64,000 bases of DNA from Thalassobacillus devorans (GCF_900176565.1 NZ_FXEH01000006.1:1178001-1242000), one strand, 5' to 3'. Positions 34,896 through 45,990 are shown, counted from the first letter of the stretch. The notes: generated from the sequence alone by a model not told the origin. Made by a program: numbers and translations.

Positions 34896-36854
34896 TCAGG
34901 AGAGGGATGCAGACTTGCCAAGTGCACGGATTTCGTCTACTGCCTGCGGATTCTCCAGGGCACTTAAATCACCGGATGCTTCGTTGAGGTATGCAGATTT
35001 GATCGCTCTTCGCATCACTTTAGCATTCCTCGTTTTAGGGAGGTCAGAGACAACATGGACTACCTTTGGCGCCAATGCTTTCCCCAATTTATCATTCAGG
35101 TGATCTGAAATATCCTTAAGCAATGCATCGCTTTGCTCATAATCAGGTCGCAGGACGACAAAACCGACGGCTTCCTGCCCTTTCACCTCATGGGGAACGC
35201 CGATTACACCAGCTTCCACCACTGCCTCATGTTCTACCAGGACTGATTCCACCTCAGAAGGACCAAGTCGTTTCCCGGCCACGTTCAATACATCATCCGA
35301 GCGGCCTGTAATCGTATAGAAGCCATCCTCGTCATGAATAACCCAGTCCCCATGCACCCAGGTATCTTTGAAGCGGCTCCAATAGGCTTTTTCGTAGCGG
35401 TCATTTTCTTTATAAAAGCCGTTTGTCATCCCCACCCAGGGCTGGCGGAGAACGAGCTCGCCGACATCATTTTTCACTGATTTCCCTTTTTCATCAAAAA
35501 CACCAACGTCCATGCCAGGCAAAGCGGCGTTGAATGACACAGGATTGATCGGTTTAACCAGCACATTCCCGAAAATACCTCCGGAGATTTCCGTACCACC
35601 GGAATAATTAAAAATTGGAACCTTCGATTTTCCTGCATGTTCAAACAACCAGCGCCAAGGCTCCGGATTCCATGGTTCCCCTGTAGAGCCAATCATTTTT
35701 AATGACGAGAGATTATGTTTATTGATCCACTGCTCCCCATGTTTCATCAGGGAACGTACAAGCGTAGGGGAGATTCCCAGATGGGTCACCGTATACCGGT
35801 CGACGAGCTCCCAAAGCCTGTCTGGTTCAGGGTAGTCAGGCGTTCCTTCAAACATGACGATCGACGCACCATTAACTAATCCTCCGTACACTAAGAAGGG
35901 CCCCATCATCCAGCCCATATCGGTATACCAGAAAAGCGTATCCTTGTCGGTCACATCCATACATATTCCTGCATCGAAGGCAGCCTTAATAGGAAATCCA
36001 CCGTGTGTATGAAGGGCACCTTTTGGTTTTCCGGTTGTCCCGGAAGTATAAATGATCATATAAGGATCATGGGCATACGTCACTTTTGTTTTGTAATCGT
36101 TTTCATTTCTGAGCAGACGATTCCAGTCCACATGAAGATTGTCATCCCAGTCGACAGCACGGTCTGCCCGATTGACCACCACCACATGCTGCAGGCTTGG
36201 AGATTCAGCGGCTGCACGATCAGCTTCCTCTTTCATAGCAACCACTTTACCACGGCGGTAAAATCCATCAGCTGTTATGATCGCTTTTGCTTCGGAGGCA
36301 TTAACCCTGGTTGCAATTGCTTCTGCTTTATAACCGGAGAAAGCGGGGGAGAAGATGGCACCAACTTTAGAGACAGCAAGCATGGCAATCAATGTTTCCG
36401 GAAGCATCGGCATATAGATGGTAACAACATCTTTTTCCTGTATCCCCAATCGTTCCAGACCATGGGCACAGGCATTTACTTTAGCATATAAGTCAGCAAA
36501 GGTGTATGTTTCGGTATCTCCATTGTCACCTTCCCAATATAAAGCAACTTTATTTTCAGTTGCTGGATTTAACGCCCATTTATCAAGCGCGTTATGAACG
36601 ACATTCATTTTTCCACCAACAAACCAATCAGGATATTTAATTCCATTGGCAAGGTTAAGCGTCTCTTTATAGGGCTCATACCACTCCATATTCAATTCGT
36701 TTACCGCCTCATCCCAAAACCAGGCGATGTCTTCGATTGATTTTTGGTAAAAGTCATCATAAGAGTTGTATCCATGTTTTTGCATCCACTGATAAAGCCG
36801 TGTCGATTTTTTAAAGTCTTCTGCAGGTGTCCAGGCAGGTTGTTGTGTTTTCAC
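34896..36854 (-). CDS. Acetyl-CoA-synthetase-family acyl-CoA ligase
   Basis: 652 residues, AMP-forming. The N-terminal ACAS region contains EWYEPYKETLNLANGIKYPDWFVGG; the P-loop-like motif is MIIYTSGTTGKPKGALHTHGG; the A5 region is FNYSGGTEISGG; the A8 hinge is GRSDDVLNVAGKRLGPSEVESVL; and the catalytic lysine is in LPKTRNAKVMRRAIK. A longer-chain or acetoacetate-type relative of Acs rather than clear acetyl-CoA synthetase. Start ATG follows AGGAGGAATC. Monocistronic. Confidence 0.88.
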   Translation of the reverse strand: MKTQQPAWTPAEDFKKSTRLYQWMQKHGYNSYDDFYQKSIEDIAWFWDEAVNELNMEWYEPYKETLNLANGIKYPDWFVGGKMNVVHNALDKWALNPATENKVALYWEGDNGDTETYTFADLYAKVNACAHGLERLGIQEKDVVTIYMPMLPETLIAMLAVSKVGAIFSPAFSGYKAEAIATRVNASEAKAIITADGFYRRGKVVAMKEEADRAAAESPSLQHVVVVNRADRAVDWDDNLHVDWNRLLRNENDYKTKVTYAHDPYMIIYTSGTTGKPKGALHTHGGFPIKAAFDAGICMDVTDKDTLFWYTDMGWMMGPFLVYGGLVNGASIVMFEGTPDYPEPDRLWELVDRYTVTHLGISPTLVRSLMKHGEQWINKHNLSSLKMIGSTGEPWNPEPWRWLFEHAGKSKVPIFNYSGGTEISGGIFGNVLVKPINPVSFNAALPGMDVGVFDEKGKSVKNDVGELVLRQPWVGMTNGFYKENDRYEKAYWSRFKDTWVHGDWVIHDEDGFYTITGRSDDVLNVAGKRLGPSEVESVLVEHEAVVEAGVIGVPHEVKGQEAVGFVVLRPDYEQSDALLKDISDHLNDKLGKALAPKVVHVVSDLPKTRNAKVMRRAIKSAYLNEASGDLSALENPQAVDEIRALGKSASLS

Positions 36855-37110
36855 AGTGATTCCTCCTTAAACCAAGAAAATTCAGAAAGTTCTACTTTTA
36901 ATTATAACGGATTGTGTAATAATAAGAAACTTTCGTGTGGTAATTCCTGTTAAACAGGTAATATTAATAGTTGTGAGGTTTAATGATATTAAATGCCGGG
37001 GTATAGGGATAAGCGTGAAAGAAGCAAGTAATGTTTCTTTTACAAAAGTTTAACTAAGATATCATTACCAATTTTTCAGAAAACAATGTTATTCTATTAT
37101 GGAGTAATGA

Positions 37111-38286
<1,176 letters not shown>

Positions 38287-38298
38287 GGAGCAGCCGTT

Positions 38299-39462
38299 TT
38301 GAAAATCGCAATCATAACTGAAACATTCCTGCCCTCCACAGATGGAGTGGTGACTAGACTGAAAGAAGCAATCAAACACTTACAAAAAGAAAATAATGAA
38401 GTCATAGTTATCGCCCCTGACCTTGGCGTCACGGAATATGAAGGTGCGATTGTGGAAGGAGTCAAAACGACCAGGATGCCTTTTTACAGGTCACGGGAGT
38501 TTTCGATGCCACAAAGAAAGGTGAAGGATCTTTTAATGAAACACGAGCCGGACCTGGTTCATGTGGTGAACCCTGCTCTGGTTGGTGTATCTGGTGTGTA
38601 TTATGCCAGTAAATTAGGTTATCCATTGTTAGCTTCCTATCATACTCATGTGCCGAAATATCTTGATTACTATCGACTATATCCGTTCAAACCATTAGTA
38701 TGGTGGTATTTCAAAAAACTCCATAGTTATGCTGATTTGAATTTATGCACCTCTAAAGCAATCCAGCAAGAACTGATGGAGAAAAAGATTCCAAATGTCC
38801 ATGTATGGGACAGAGGAGTTGCAATTGACAAATACCATCCCGACTATCAGGATACTGATATGCGCGAACGTCTTTCAGGAGGCAAACCGGAAAATAAACT
38901 ATTAGTATTTGTCGGTAGATTAGCTCCTGAAAAGGAAATCCACAAGCTTAAGCCGTTGTTGGATAAACGAAATGACATATCTTTAGCAATTGTTGGTGAT
39001 GGTCCAGTACGGGATCAGCTGGAGAAAACTTTCAAAGGTACCAATACGACGTTCACCGGTTTCCTTCATGGGGAAGAATTATCCCAGTCATTTGCATCAG
39101 GAGATGCTTTTATATTTCCATCGGTTACAGAAACATTAGGATTAGTCATTTTAGAAGCGATGGCATCAGGACTACCGGTTATTGCGGCTAAGAGCGGGCC
39201 GACGATGGAGCAGGTAGAGGATGGACGTACTGGTCTGCTTTTTGAGAATGAGAACACGGAAAGCCTGATAACAGCCATCGAGAAAATCGAAGATCCCGAA
39301 TTGCATAAGCGATTGAGTGAAAATGCAAGAAAAGAAGCTGAAAAATTCAGCTGGCAGAAGCCTTCGGAGCAGATTTTAGAATTCTATTATCAAACAGTTA
39401 GAGAGCATCAGAAAAGCCAGGTAAATGCTCCAAAAAAGAGCAAACTTAACGTATCTGAATAA
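38299..39462 (+). CDS. sqdX: Glycosyltransferase family 4, SQD2/SqdX-type sulfoquinovosyltransferase
   Basis: Predicted to transfer sulfoquinovose from its UDP form to diacylglycerol, giving SQDG. 387 residues; GT4 with N-terminal TETFLPSTDGVVTRL, SYHTHVPKYLDYYRLY, and the donor-site E-x7-E in SVTETLGLVILEAMASGLP. Twelve bases after sqd1, so cotranscribed. By sequence alone it could also be a MgtA/PimB-type GT4; the neighbour decides. Confidence 0.88.
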   Translation: MKIAIITETFLPSTDGVVTRLKEAIKHLQKENNEVIVIAPDLGVTEYEGAIVEGVKTTRMPFYRSREFSMPQRKVKDLLMKHEPDLVHVVNPALVGVSGVYYASKLGYPLLASYHTHVPKYLDYYRLYPFKPLVWWYFKKLHSYADLNLCTSKAIQQELMEKKIPNVHVWDRGVAIDKYHPDYQDTDMRERLSGGKPENKLLVFVGRLAPEKEIHKLKPLLDKRNDISLAIVGDGPVRDQLEKTFKGTNTTFTGFLHGEELSQSFASGDAFIFPSVTETLGLVILEAMASGLPVIAAKSGPTMEQVEDGRTGLLFENENTESLITAIEKIEDPELHKRLSENARKEAEKFSWQKPSEQILEFYYQTVREHQKSQVNAPKKSKLNVSE

Positions 39463-39478
39463 AACAAATGTTTATTCC

Positions 39479-39516
39479 GCTGGCCGGATATACCAATTCC
39501 GGTCAGCTTTTATTTG
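39479..39516 (+). terminator. Terminator of the sulfolipid operon
   Basis: GCTGGCCGG / CCGGTCAGC stem (one G-U) followed by TTTTATTT. Confidence 0.8.
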
Positions 39517-40290
39517 GTGAAGTTTTGTCGAAATATGTCTGTAGTTACGCAAAGTAGAAATAGGAGGGAGGAGCCGATCATCCATAGAAAGCTATAAGGC
39601 TATTCTGTACATAAATGTAGTTTTAGCAGCGAAAAAAAAACAAAAAACATAAACCGACGAGCAATAACCAGGGATAAAACCATAGAACATTACCACTTCC
39701 AACTTAGTAGCAACTCCGAAACATAAATTCAAAACATTATCTTTAACGCAAGTAAAAATCCTTGACAGGAAACTTAAAAAAGAAGCTGGAAAAAAAGAAA
39801 AAACTCACAGCAAAAACTAGCATACTAAAAAGGATCTGGTTGTGCAAACATACCTTAGATCCAGCCAAAGGAAAAACGGTGAGAGTGTAATGAGAGATGC
39901 TAAAAATTTAATCGCAAGTGAATTAAATAAATTGATTCAGAAAATAAATAGTATTGATAAAAGAAGAAAAAAATGCCGTAAAATAATATGGAATTAAGTA
40001 TTTAATTTCATTTTCTATCTCAATATCTTAAGTATACTTAGTGATTGAGACATAAAATGTTATTTTGATATAACTTCCGATAATAAGTATTATGTAAACT
40101 AAGAAAATGAAAAAGTATCCATAGTTACTATCCCCTGGTTTCTATATAACTTTCAGTAAAAATATCCTCCTCTATAATCCCAATCATTTTATGGATAATA
40201 ACTTCGTATAAAATACCACCGGAACTATATTTATGATCTAGGTTATTTCTGATAAGGTCATCATTCCCTTAATAAATTCTCTGTATAAAT
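39517..40290. other. Long A-rich intergenic region, mostly without recognisable genes
   Basis: About 770 bases, unusually A-rich (runs of A at 39630-39650 and 39775-39805), unlike its neighbours. A hairpin GGATCTGG...CC-tt-AGATCC lies at about 39833-39862, just before a 35-codon ORF. No IS, repeat array or tRNA was recognised. It may be the scar of lost genes near the damaged coat cluster. Confidence 0.5.
39890..39997 (+). CDS. Possible 35-residue small protein, Spo0E-like fragment
   Basis: ORF MRDAKNLIASELNKLIQKIN followed by a basic tail. The SELNKLI segment resembles the SQELDKLI motif of Spo0E-type aspartyl-phosphate phosphatases, but the match is short. The ribosome-binding site GGTGAGAG is moderate. 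It may be a fragment or not coding. Confidence 0.3.
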   Translation: MRDAKNLIASELNKLIQKINSIDKRRKKCRKIIWN

Positions 40291-40291
40291 A

Positions 40292-40325
40292 ATAAGGACG
40301 AATGCCTATGCAATTTCGTCCTTAT
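40292..40325 (-). terminator. Terminator of the cotSA-like gene
   Basis: ATAAGGACGAA / TTCGTCCTTAT perfect stem on the downstream side of the 40351 gene; T-rich on the minus strand. Confidence 0.75.
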
Positions 40326-40350
40326 ATGATTATTTTACTCGCGTATTTAC

Positions 40351-42084
40351 TTATAGAGATTTTCTCTTTCTCTTAATCCGTATTCTTTCTGCTTCCCGTC
40401 TCTTGCTTATAGGATTGAAACGTTCTTTAAACCTTTCTATATCCGTTTGATAATTATTTGTGTGAGACCCTGTCATTGTGCTGCATGTGCAAGATTTATT
40501 CCTATTCACACGGCTTCCCCTCGACTCATGGTGAGGTCTCTGAGTGGCTTTTTTCTTGTTAGCATTAATCATTGGACTGGAATTGATTTCTTTGACAACC
40601 CTGTCTAAGAGGCTATTGGATTGCCGAGTATTTTGTTTCTTTTTTGCAAAATTTGATGGAAAAGCTTTTCTTCCTGCTTGAGAATTTACCTGTTCATTCT
40701 TTTGATCAGGAGTTACTTCATTTGTTGTATTTCTTTCCGAAGTACTGGAACTGCTATCTGGCGTCTCCGAACTGTGTTCTTCAACTTCAAAATTAGCATC
40801 CACATTAATTTTAGGAAACGGCCGGTATACCTTTTCAGTTTCCGTATTTTCTAAATCCTTTTTGGCAGTGATGGTTTTATCAGGTTCTTTACTTGGAAGG
40901 TTATAATCGATCATCTCATATTCTCCAAATGGCATGTTCTTTACTTCATCCCAAACAGTTGAAATATTACTGACTACCCGATCCCAGGTGTAATGTTTTT
41001 CAGCGAGGGAACGGCCATACCTTCCCATTTCTTTCCCCTTATCTGGATTGTTCAGCAGGTAAGACAGGTGTTCAACAAACTCCCCTGAATCTTCCGGATT
41101 TTCGACTACAATACCATTCTGATAAGGTTCGATTACTTCTGTATTCCCTCCCCGGTCAGTTGTGACAATCGGCAAAGCTGCAGCCATCGCCTCATAATGC
41201 ACACGGGCAAGTGGCTCCTGCCATTGCGAAGTACAAACAAAGATATCCGAGGCAACAAACCATTCCTGAATTTTGTCTGGAGAGACGAAACCTGTTTGGA
41301 TCACCGGAATCGGCAGTCTTTCTGCAAGGGCGCGAACGTAAGCAATATAATCCGTCACCGAGTTATCACTGAACCATTTACTCCCCATAACAACTAAAGC
41401 TATATCCTCATGGTTTTCGGCTAAATCAGGAATTGCGCGGATCAGTACGTCGATTCCCTTATTAGGTGAGAGCCGTCCGGCGTACAAAATAACTTTTTTG
41501 GAAGTGAGATTATGCTCATTACGAATTCTAGTTCTTAATTCTTGCGCCTCGGATGAGTAGGATGGAACAAAGCGATCCAGGTCCACTCCGGAATATATGG
41601 TTTGAAGTTTTGATTCAGCTTCAGGAAAGAAATGGGCAATTGTTCGGCCGATGTAATTACTTATCGTAATTATTTTATCTACATTCTTGACAACAATGGT
41701 CCCTTCTTCCGGATCGAGTTTTTCTGGTTTGAACATATCATTATGCATACTTAAAATGATTTTGGAATCCGGAGCTAATGCACGGACAGCATTTACGAGT
41801 CGGGGGCGATTAAAAATGTGGATCAAATCGTATTGTTCAGCGGATGCCTTCAGGAATTCGACTACATTATCACGATAAATATCTAACTGACCCCCTTCTA
41901 TCCTGCAATAGCGGATGTCATCCTGTATTTCATCGTCTGGAAGTGAATCATCACTTCTTCCCAGTACGGTAATTTGATGGTTCTTCTTCAAGTCAGGTAA
42001 TGCCCCAGCAATATACGTCTGAATCGCTCCTCCTTTGATCGGGGGAACTGGCAATTTTTCGGTACAAATAATTAAAACTTTCAT
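40351..42084 (-). CDS. CotSA-like spore-coat glycosyltransferase with a long basic tail
   Basis: 577 residues. Residues 1 to about 385 are a GT4 glycosyltransferase (VPPIKGGAIQTYI, LYAGRLSPNKGIDVLIRAIP, E-x7-E-like EPLARVHYEAMAAALP). The remaining 190 residues are an extra low-complexity tail rich in Ser, Asn, Lys and Arg, ending in RIRIKRKRKSL, absent from B. subtilis CotSA (377 residues). A CNKSCTCSTM-like cysteine pair lies within it. It overlaps the cotS remnant by four bases. Likely coat-associated; the tail may anchor it to the coat. Confidence 0.8.
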   Translation of the reverse strand: MKVLIICTEKLPVPPIKGGAIQTYIAGALPDLKKNHQITVLGRSDDSLPDDEIQDDIRYCRIEGGQLDIYRDNVVEFLKASAEQYDLIHIFNRPRLVNAVRALAPDSKIILSMHNDMFKPEKLDPEEGTIVVKNVDKIITISNYIGRTIAHFFPEAESKLQTIYSGVDLDRFVPSYSSEAQELRTRIRNEHNLTSKKVILYAGRLSPNKGIDVLIRAIPDLAENHEDIALVVMGSKWFSDNSVTDYIAYVRALAERLPIPVIQTGFVSPDKIQEWFVASDIFVCTSQWQEPLARVHYEAMAAALPIVTTDRGGNTEVIEPYQNGIVVENPEDSGEFVEHLSYLLNNPDKGKEMGRYGRSLAEKHYTWDRVVSNISTVWDEVKNMPFGEYEMIDYNLPSKEPDKTITAKKDLENTETEKVYRPFPKINVDANFEVEEHSSETPDSSSSTSERNTTNEVTPDQKNEQVNSQAGRKAFPSNFAKKKQNTRQSNSLLDRVVKEINSSPMINANKKKATQRPHHESRGSRVNRNKSCTCSTMTGSHTNNYQTDIERFKERFNPISKRREAERIRIKRKRKSL

Positions 42085-42440
42085 TTAAGTGATAAGCCTC
42101 CTTTCCTGTCTTTCGCTAATTCATCCAATACTGGCCATTTTGTTTTTTCCAATTCATTAATAAACTGTAGTTGCTGATTGAATTCTTCTGTCATAAAAGT
42201 AGTCGGAGAGTATACGATTGGCTTGAGCTCTTTATAAAAAGAGTTCGGCAGCGATAAGTCGATGAGCAGCATTTCATATTCTTCATCAGAAATTGGATTT
42301 GCTGTGTTGTAGGATTGTATCATCTCCCGAATATAATCAGCATCCCACTTTCCTATAGCATCCATTCGGTCGATAATCAGCTTCCTTAAGTCGCGTATAG
42401 CAATATCAAAAGATACACCATCAAGGTCAATTACCCACAT
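42081..42440 (-). pseudogene. CotS-family kinase-like coat protein, C-terminal remnant
   Basis: 119 residues matching only the C-terminal third of CotS/YtaA-type aminoglycoside-phosphotransferase-like proteins (about 350 residues): WVIDLDGVSFDIAIRDLRKLI holds the post-catalytic metal motif. The N-lobe and the catalytic HGD loop are missing. At its upstream edge (42440/42441) the sequence changes to an rmlA gene on the other strand. It is therefore the 3' part of a broken gene, although the remaining frame is open and overlaps the cotSA-like gene as in an intact operon. Confidence 0.8.
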
Positions 42441-42441
42441 T

Positions 42442-43479
42442 AATGGAACCAGACTGCGCCCCTTATCTTATACCAAACCAAAACCATTACTTCCCGTTTC
42501 TAATCGTCCAGTCATCAGCTATGGCCTGGAACAACTGGCTAAAATGGGCATTAAAGATATCGGTCTCGTTATCCAGCCACAGCAAGAAGAAATCTTCCAT
42601 GAACATTTATATGCTTATGCAGAAAAAAAGAACCTGAGACTTCACTATATTCCTCAACATGAACAAAAAGGAATCGCCCATGCAGTGGCACAAGCAGAAG
42701 ATTTCCTGGGGTCTGACTCGTTTGTACTATTATTGGGCGATAACTTGATTGATGATTCATTACAAAAATTAAAAGACTCCTTCCAACAAACATCTGCACA
42801 CGGCACAGTATTAGTGACAAAAGTCAGTAAACCACAAGACTACGGTATAGCAGATATCAAAGACAATATGATTGTCCGGGTAGAAGAAAAACCGGTAAAG
42901 CCAAAATCAAACCTCGCTGTCATAGGAGCCTATATTTTCAAGTCTTCTATTTTCAATGCAATCCACTCGATAACCCCTTCTGCAAGAGGAGAGTATGAAA
43001 TCACGGATGCCATTCAATGGATGATCGACCATCAATACGATATCAATTATGTAAAAACTACTAAACCAACGTTTGACGTCGGAACAATTGATCGCTGGCT
43101 CAAAGCAAACCAGTGGATGCTCAAACAGCATGGGAGTTCAACAGACGCTGAGTTTCTTGATGAAAAACCTAATAATAATGTAATTATACCGCCGGTAGTA
43201 ATCGGAGATAACTGCACCATCGAAGATTCAGTAATCGGTCCCTATGTATCGATTGAAGCCAATACGATCATTAAAAAAAGCATAGTTAGAAACAGTATCA
43301 TTTTAAAAGGTTGTCATATCGAAAACATGCCCTATGAAATCACAGACAGTATATTAGGCGAAAGAACCAAACTGTTCGGCAAGTATATGAATGATAATAC
43401 CATCCAAGTGGTCTTTGGAGATGAATCTAAATTCTTCCTTTCCAGCGATAAGGAATCAAAAGATAAGGGGTCTGAGTGA
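42442..43479 (+). pseudogene. Glucose-1-phosphate thymidylyltransferase (long RmlA type), 5'-truncated
   Basis: Reading from 42442 gives NGTRLRPLSYTKPKPLLPVS and continues in frame to the stop, about 345 residues of the 355-residue long-form RmlA, including the C-terminal left-handed helix repeats (NVIIPPVVIGDNCTIEDSVIG). Only the first ten or so residues (start codon plus the LAGG of the nucleotide loop) are lacking, and no ATG, GTG or TTG lies in frame between the preceding stop (42334) and 42442. The first internal ATG (42544) would delete the nucleotide loop. It is broken at the junction shared with the cotS remnant. Confidence 0.8.
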
Positions 43480-43550
43480 GATTGATTTCGTGTAACTCCC
43501 ACTCCCGGACATTCCAGGGACGTCACTACCTTGAGAAGTGAGGTGAAACT

Positions 43551-44555
43551 ATGATACTGATTACTGGAGCGGCTGGATTTATTGGTTTTCATCTATCTAA
43601 ACAGCTGCTGAGCAATGGCCAAACAGTCATTGGTATTGATAATATGAACGATTACTACAGTGTGGAATTGAAAAAAGATCGCCTGAGATTATTAAACCAT
43701 AGTAACTTTAAGTTTGAACAAATCGACCGCGAAGATAGAAACGCTATCACGCAGCTTTTTGAAAAATACAAACCTTCCATCGTCATTGACCTGGCTGCCC
43801 AAGCCGGGGTACGTTACAGCCTGGAGAACCCATATGCTTATATCAATTCTAATATCGTCGGATTCATCAACATACTAGAAGCATGCCGCCATCATCAGGT
43901 CGAGCACCTGATTTACGCTTCCTCGAGCTCTGTGTACGGGGCAAACAAAAAAATGCCCTTTTCTGTAGAAGATAATGTTGATCATCCCGTCAGTTTATAT
44001 GCTGCCACAAAAAAAGCAAACGAATTAATGGCGCATACCTACAGTCATCTCTATGGTTTGCCAACAACTGGTCTTCGTTTCTTCACGGTATACGGGCCAT
44101 GGGGACGACCGGATATGGCACTCTTCCGCTTTACTAAAGCTATTCTAGAAGGAAAACCAATAGAAGTATATAATAACGGGAATATGCAGCGAGACTTCAC
44201 TTACATTGATGATATTGTCGAAGGAATCATCCGGCTGCTCGATAAAACACCTAGTCCTGACCCGGAATGGGAGGATAAAACTCCCGCTCCAGGAAGGAGC
44301 CACGCTCCCTATAAGATTTACAATATTGGTAACAATCAACCCGTCAGGCTCCTGGATTTTATCACAGCGATAGAAAACAAACTTGGCATAAAAGCCCACA
44401 AAAATTTTCTTCCCATGCAGCCCGGAGATGTACCCGCCACATACGCCGATGTAGAGGATTTAATGAGAGACGTTGGATATAAACCAAACACGTCCATTGC
44501 AGAGGGTGTCGGCAAGTTCATCGATTGGTATAAATCTTATTACGGGAACGCTTAG
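43551..44555 (+). CDS. UDP-glucuronate 4-epimerase-like NAD-dependent epimerase
   Basis: 334 residues, extended SDR. NAD loop [17 protein letters not shown], catalytic Y-x3-K in [18 protein letters not shown], and [19 protein letters not shown], which is typical of UDP-glucuronate epimerases. AAGTGAGGTG precedes the ATG. In B. subtilis similar genes (ytcB) sit with cotS-cotSA-ytdA, suggesting spore-surface sugar synthesis; the exact substrate is uncertain. Confidence 0.85.
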   Translation: MILITGAAGFIGFHLSKQLLSNGQTVIGIDNMNDYYSVELKKDRLRLLNHSNFKFEQIDREDRNAITQLFEKYKPSIVIDLAAQAGVRYSLENPYAYINSNIVGFINILEACRHHQVEHLIYASSSSVYGANKKMPFSVEDNVDHPVSLYAATKKANELMAHTYSHLYGLPTTGLRFFTVYGPWGRPDMALFRFTKAILEGKPIEVYNNGNMQRDFTYIDDIVEGIIRLLDKTPSPDPEWEDKTPAPGRSHAPYKIYNIGNNQPVRLLDFITAIENKLGIKAHKNFLPMQPGDVPATYADVEDLMRDVGYKPNTSIAEGVGKFIDWYKSYYGNA

Positions 44556-44566
44556 AATATTGAACC

Positions 44567-44596
44567 AAGAGAAAGCTTTTTCAGCTTTCTCTTCGT
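44567..44596 (+). terminator. Terminator of the epimerase gene
   Basis: AAGAGAAAGCT / AGCTTTCTCTT stem with a short T-rich loop and tail. Confidence 0.8.
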
Positions 44597-44632
44597 TTCT
44601 ATAACAGTATTTTAGTAGTCGACAGCACCCAA

Positions 44633-45316
44633 TTAATCTTCCACTATAGCGCGTGGAATAACATCGCTCTTTTCGATACGTTCTGTTTGTAATATCCGAT
44701 ATCCTTTCCTCTCTAGTTTATCGAACAGTTCATTTAACAGACCTTCATTGACATTAGAAACAGCTATACATAGACGCCTGACAACTTTACTTCCGTCATC
44801 ATCCATAGTCATTAATCCCTCGATATTAATACCACGTTTATTCAACGATTTCGTTAACTCTGCTACTGCACCTTGTTTTTCCGGTGATACAATGGTAATG
44901 ATATACTCACCTGATTGAAGCCCGAACGATTGTTCTAACACATCAAACACTTTGTTGTGCGTAAGAATTCCGACAAAGTTCTTCCACTCATCCAGTACAG
45001 CGATAAAAGGAAGAGCCTTAACCTGTAGCATTGCCTGCGGAAATTAGGTTTCTTCAAATACAAAAGTATCCATATTATCTAGAAATTTTGTGATTTTCCT
45101 GTTGTCATTTGGTGTTTTTCGACTTCTGAAACACTCATTCTCATGACTTTCAATTCTTGAACGAAATAGCATGCCCTGATATTTTCCCCTATCATCGATT
45201 ACAGGGATGCATCGATAGCCACTTTCATCGAGCTTCTGTTTAGCTTCCTTGATTGTTGCTTCTGCATGGATGGTTACGACATGATGTTTCGGTATAATAT
45301 TATTTTTAACTAACAT
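44633..45316 (-). pseudogene. CBS-ACT protein (CbpA-type c-di-AMP receptor-like), interrupted by an in-frame stop
   Basis: Two open frames in the same reading frame: 45316-45044 (N-terminal CBS half, NNIIPKHHVVTIHAEATIKE and GYRCIPVIDDRGKYQGMLF) ending in TAA at 45044-45046, and 45031-44633 (second CBS half ALPFIAVLDEWKNFVGILTH plus an ACT domain, RGINIEGLMTMDDDG and GYRILQTERI). Joined they make a 227-residue CBS-CBS-ACT protein, the layout of the Listeria CbpA cyclic-di-AMP-binding protein. Start ATG at 45316 follows AGGAGGGATG. Only one base change separates it from an intact gene. Confidence 0.8.
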
Positions 45317-45394
45317 CTCATCCCTCCTCCCCTCCATTTTATTCCGAAGTTTATTTTTCATAACCTCTCATGCTTTAATACTGGAACGGATAAA

Positions 45395-45420
45395 GTTTTC
45401 ATTAAAAATAGTTCGGGAAC
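45395..45420 (+). promoter_or_regulatory. Sigma-B-like promoter of the DUF421 gene
   Basis: GTTTTC, 14 bases, GGGAAC; same -35 as the transporter promoter and same spacing as the katE and DUF948 sites. It is 36 bases before the ATG. Confidence 0.5.
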
Positions 45421-45456
45421 ACTATAGTAGATAATCGTGTAAGGTGGAGGTTCAAC

Positions 45457-45984
45457 ATGTTATTTTTTAAAAGTTGGTCCAGCGTTTTTGACATAATCAT
45501 AATGGCTGTTATTTTATATCCCTCACTGATTTTGTTGTTGCGTATCTCTGGTAAGCGAACACTGTCAAAAATGAACATGTTTGATCTTGTCATTACAGTT
45601 GCTTTAGGTTCAACGGTAGCTACGATACTGCTATCATCTACTGTAACCTTCGTTGATGGAATTACCGCACTAGCCATGTTGATATTGCTTCAGTTCATCG
45701 TAACTTGGCTAGGTGTCCGTTCAAGAGCATTCCATTCATTAATTAAAGGGGAACCTCAATTACTCTATTACAATGGCAACTATATAGAATCTGCGTTAAA
45801 GAAAGAACGTATCAACCGTGATGAAATAAAACAGGCACTTAGAGCACAAGGCATTGCTTCCTTTAGTCATGTTGAAGCCATCGTGTTAGAAACAGATGGC
45901 TCACTTTCCGTAGTAAAGAAAAACAATCAAACTCATGAATTTCATTCTTTATCGGATGTGGAAGGAATACATCATGAAAATTAA
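45457..45984 (+). CDS. DUF421 (YetF-type) membrane protein
   Basis: 175 residues: three N-terminal membrane helices (IIIMAVILYPSLILLLRISGKRTLSKMNMFDLVITVALGS spans helix 1 and the conserved GKR-L segment), then a cytoplasmic DUF421 domain (IKGEPQLLYYNGNYIESALKKERINRDEIKQALRAQGI). Function unknown; Bacillus has several such genes. GGTGGAGG precedes the ATG. Confidence 0.88.
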   Translation: MLFFKSWSSVFDIIIMAVILYPSLILLLRISGKRTLSKMNMFDLVITVALGSTVATILLSSTVTFVDGITALAMLILLQFIVTWLGVRSRAFHSLIKGEPQLLYYNGNYIESALKKERINRDEIKQALRAQGIASFSHVEAIVLETDGSLSVVKKNNQTHEFHSLSDVEGIHHEN

Positions 45985-45990
45985 CCACAA

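Noticed and set aside
42443..42637. A 64-codon frame starting at ATG 42443
   Set aside because: It is the wrong frame over the 5' part of the rmlA-like gene; the frame starting at 42442 gives the conserved GTRLRPL nucleotide loop.
45044..45046. The stop in the CBS-ACT gene as a selenocysteine codon
   Set aside because: It is TAA, which is not decoded as Sec, and the position has no redox motif.
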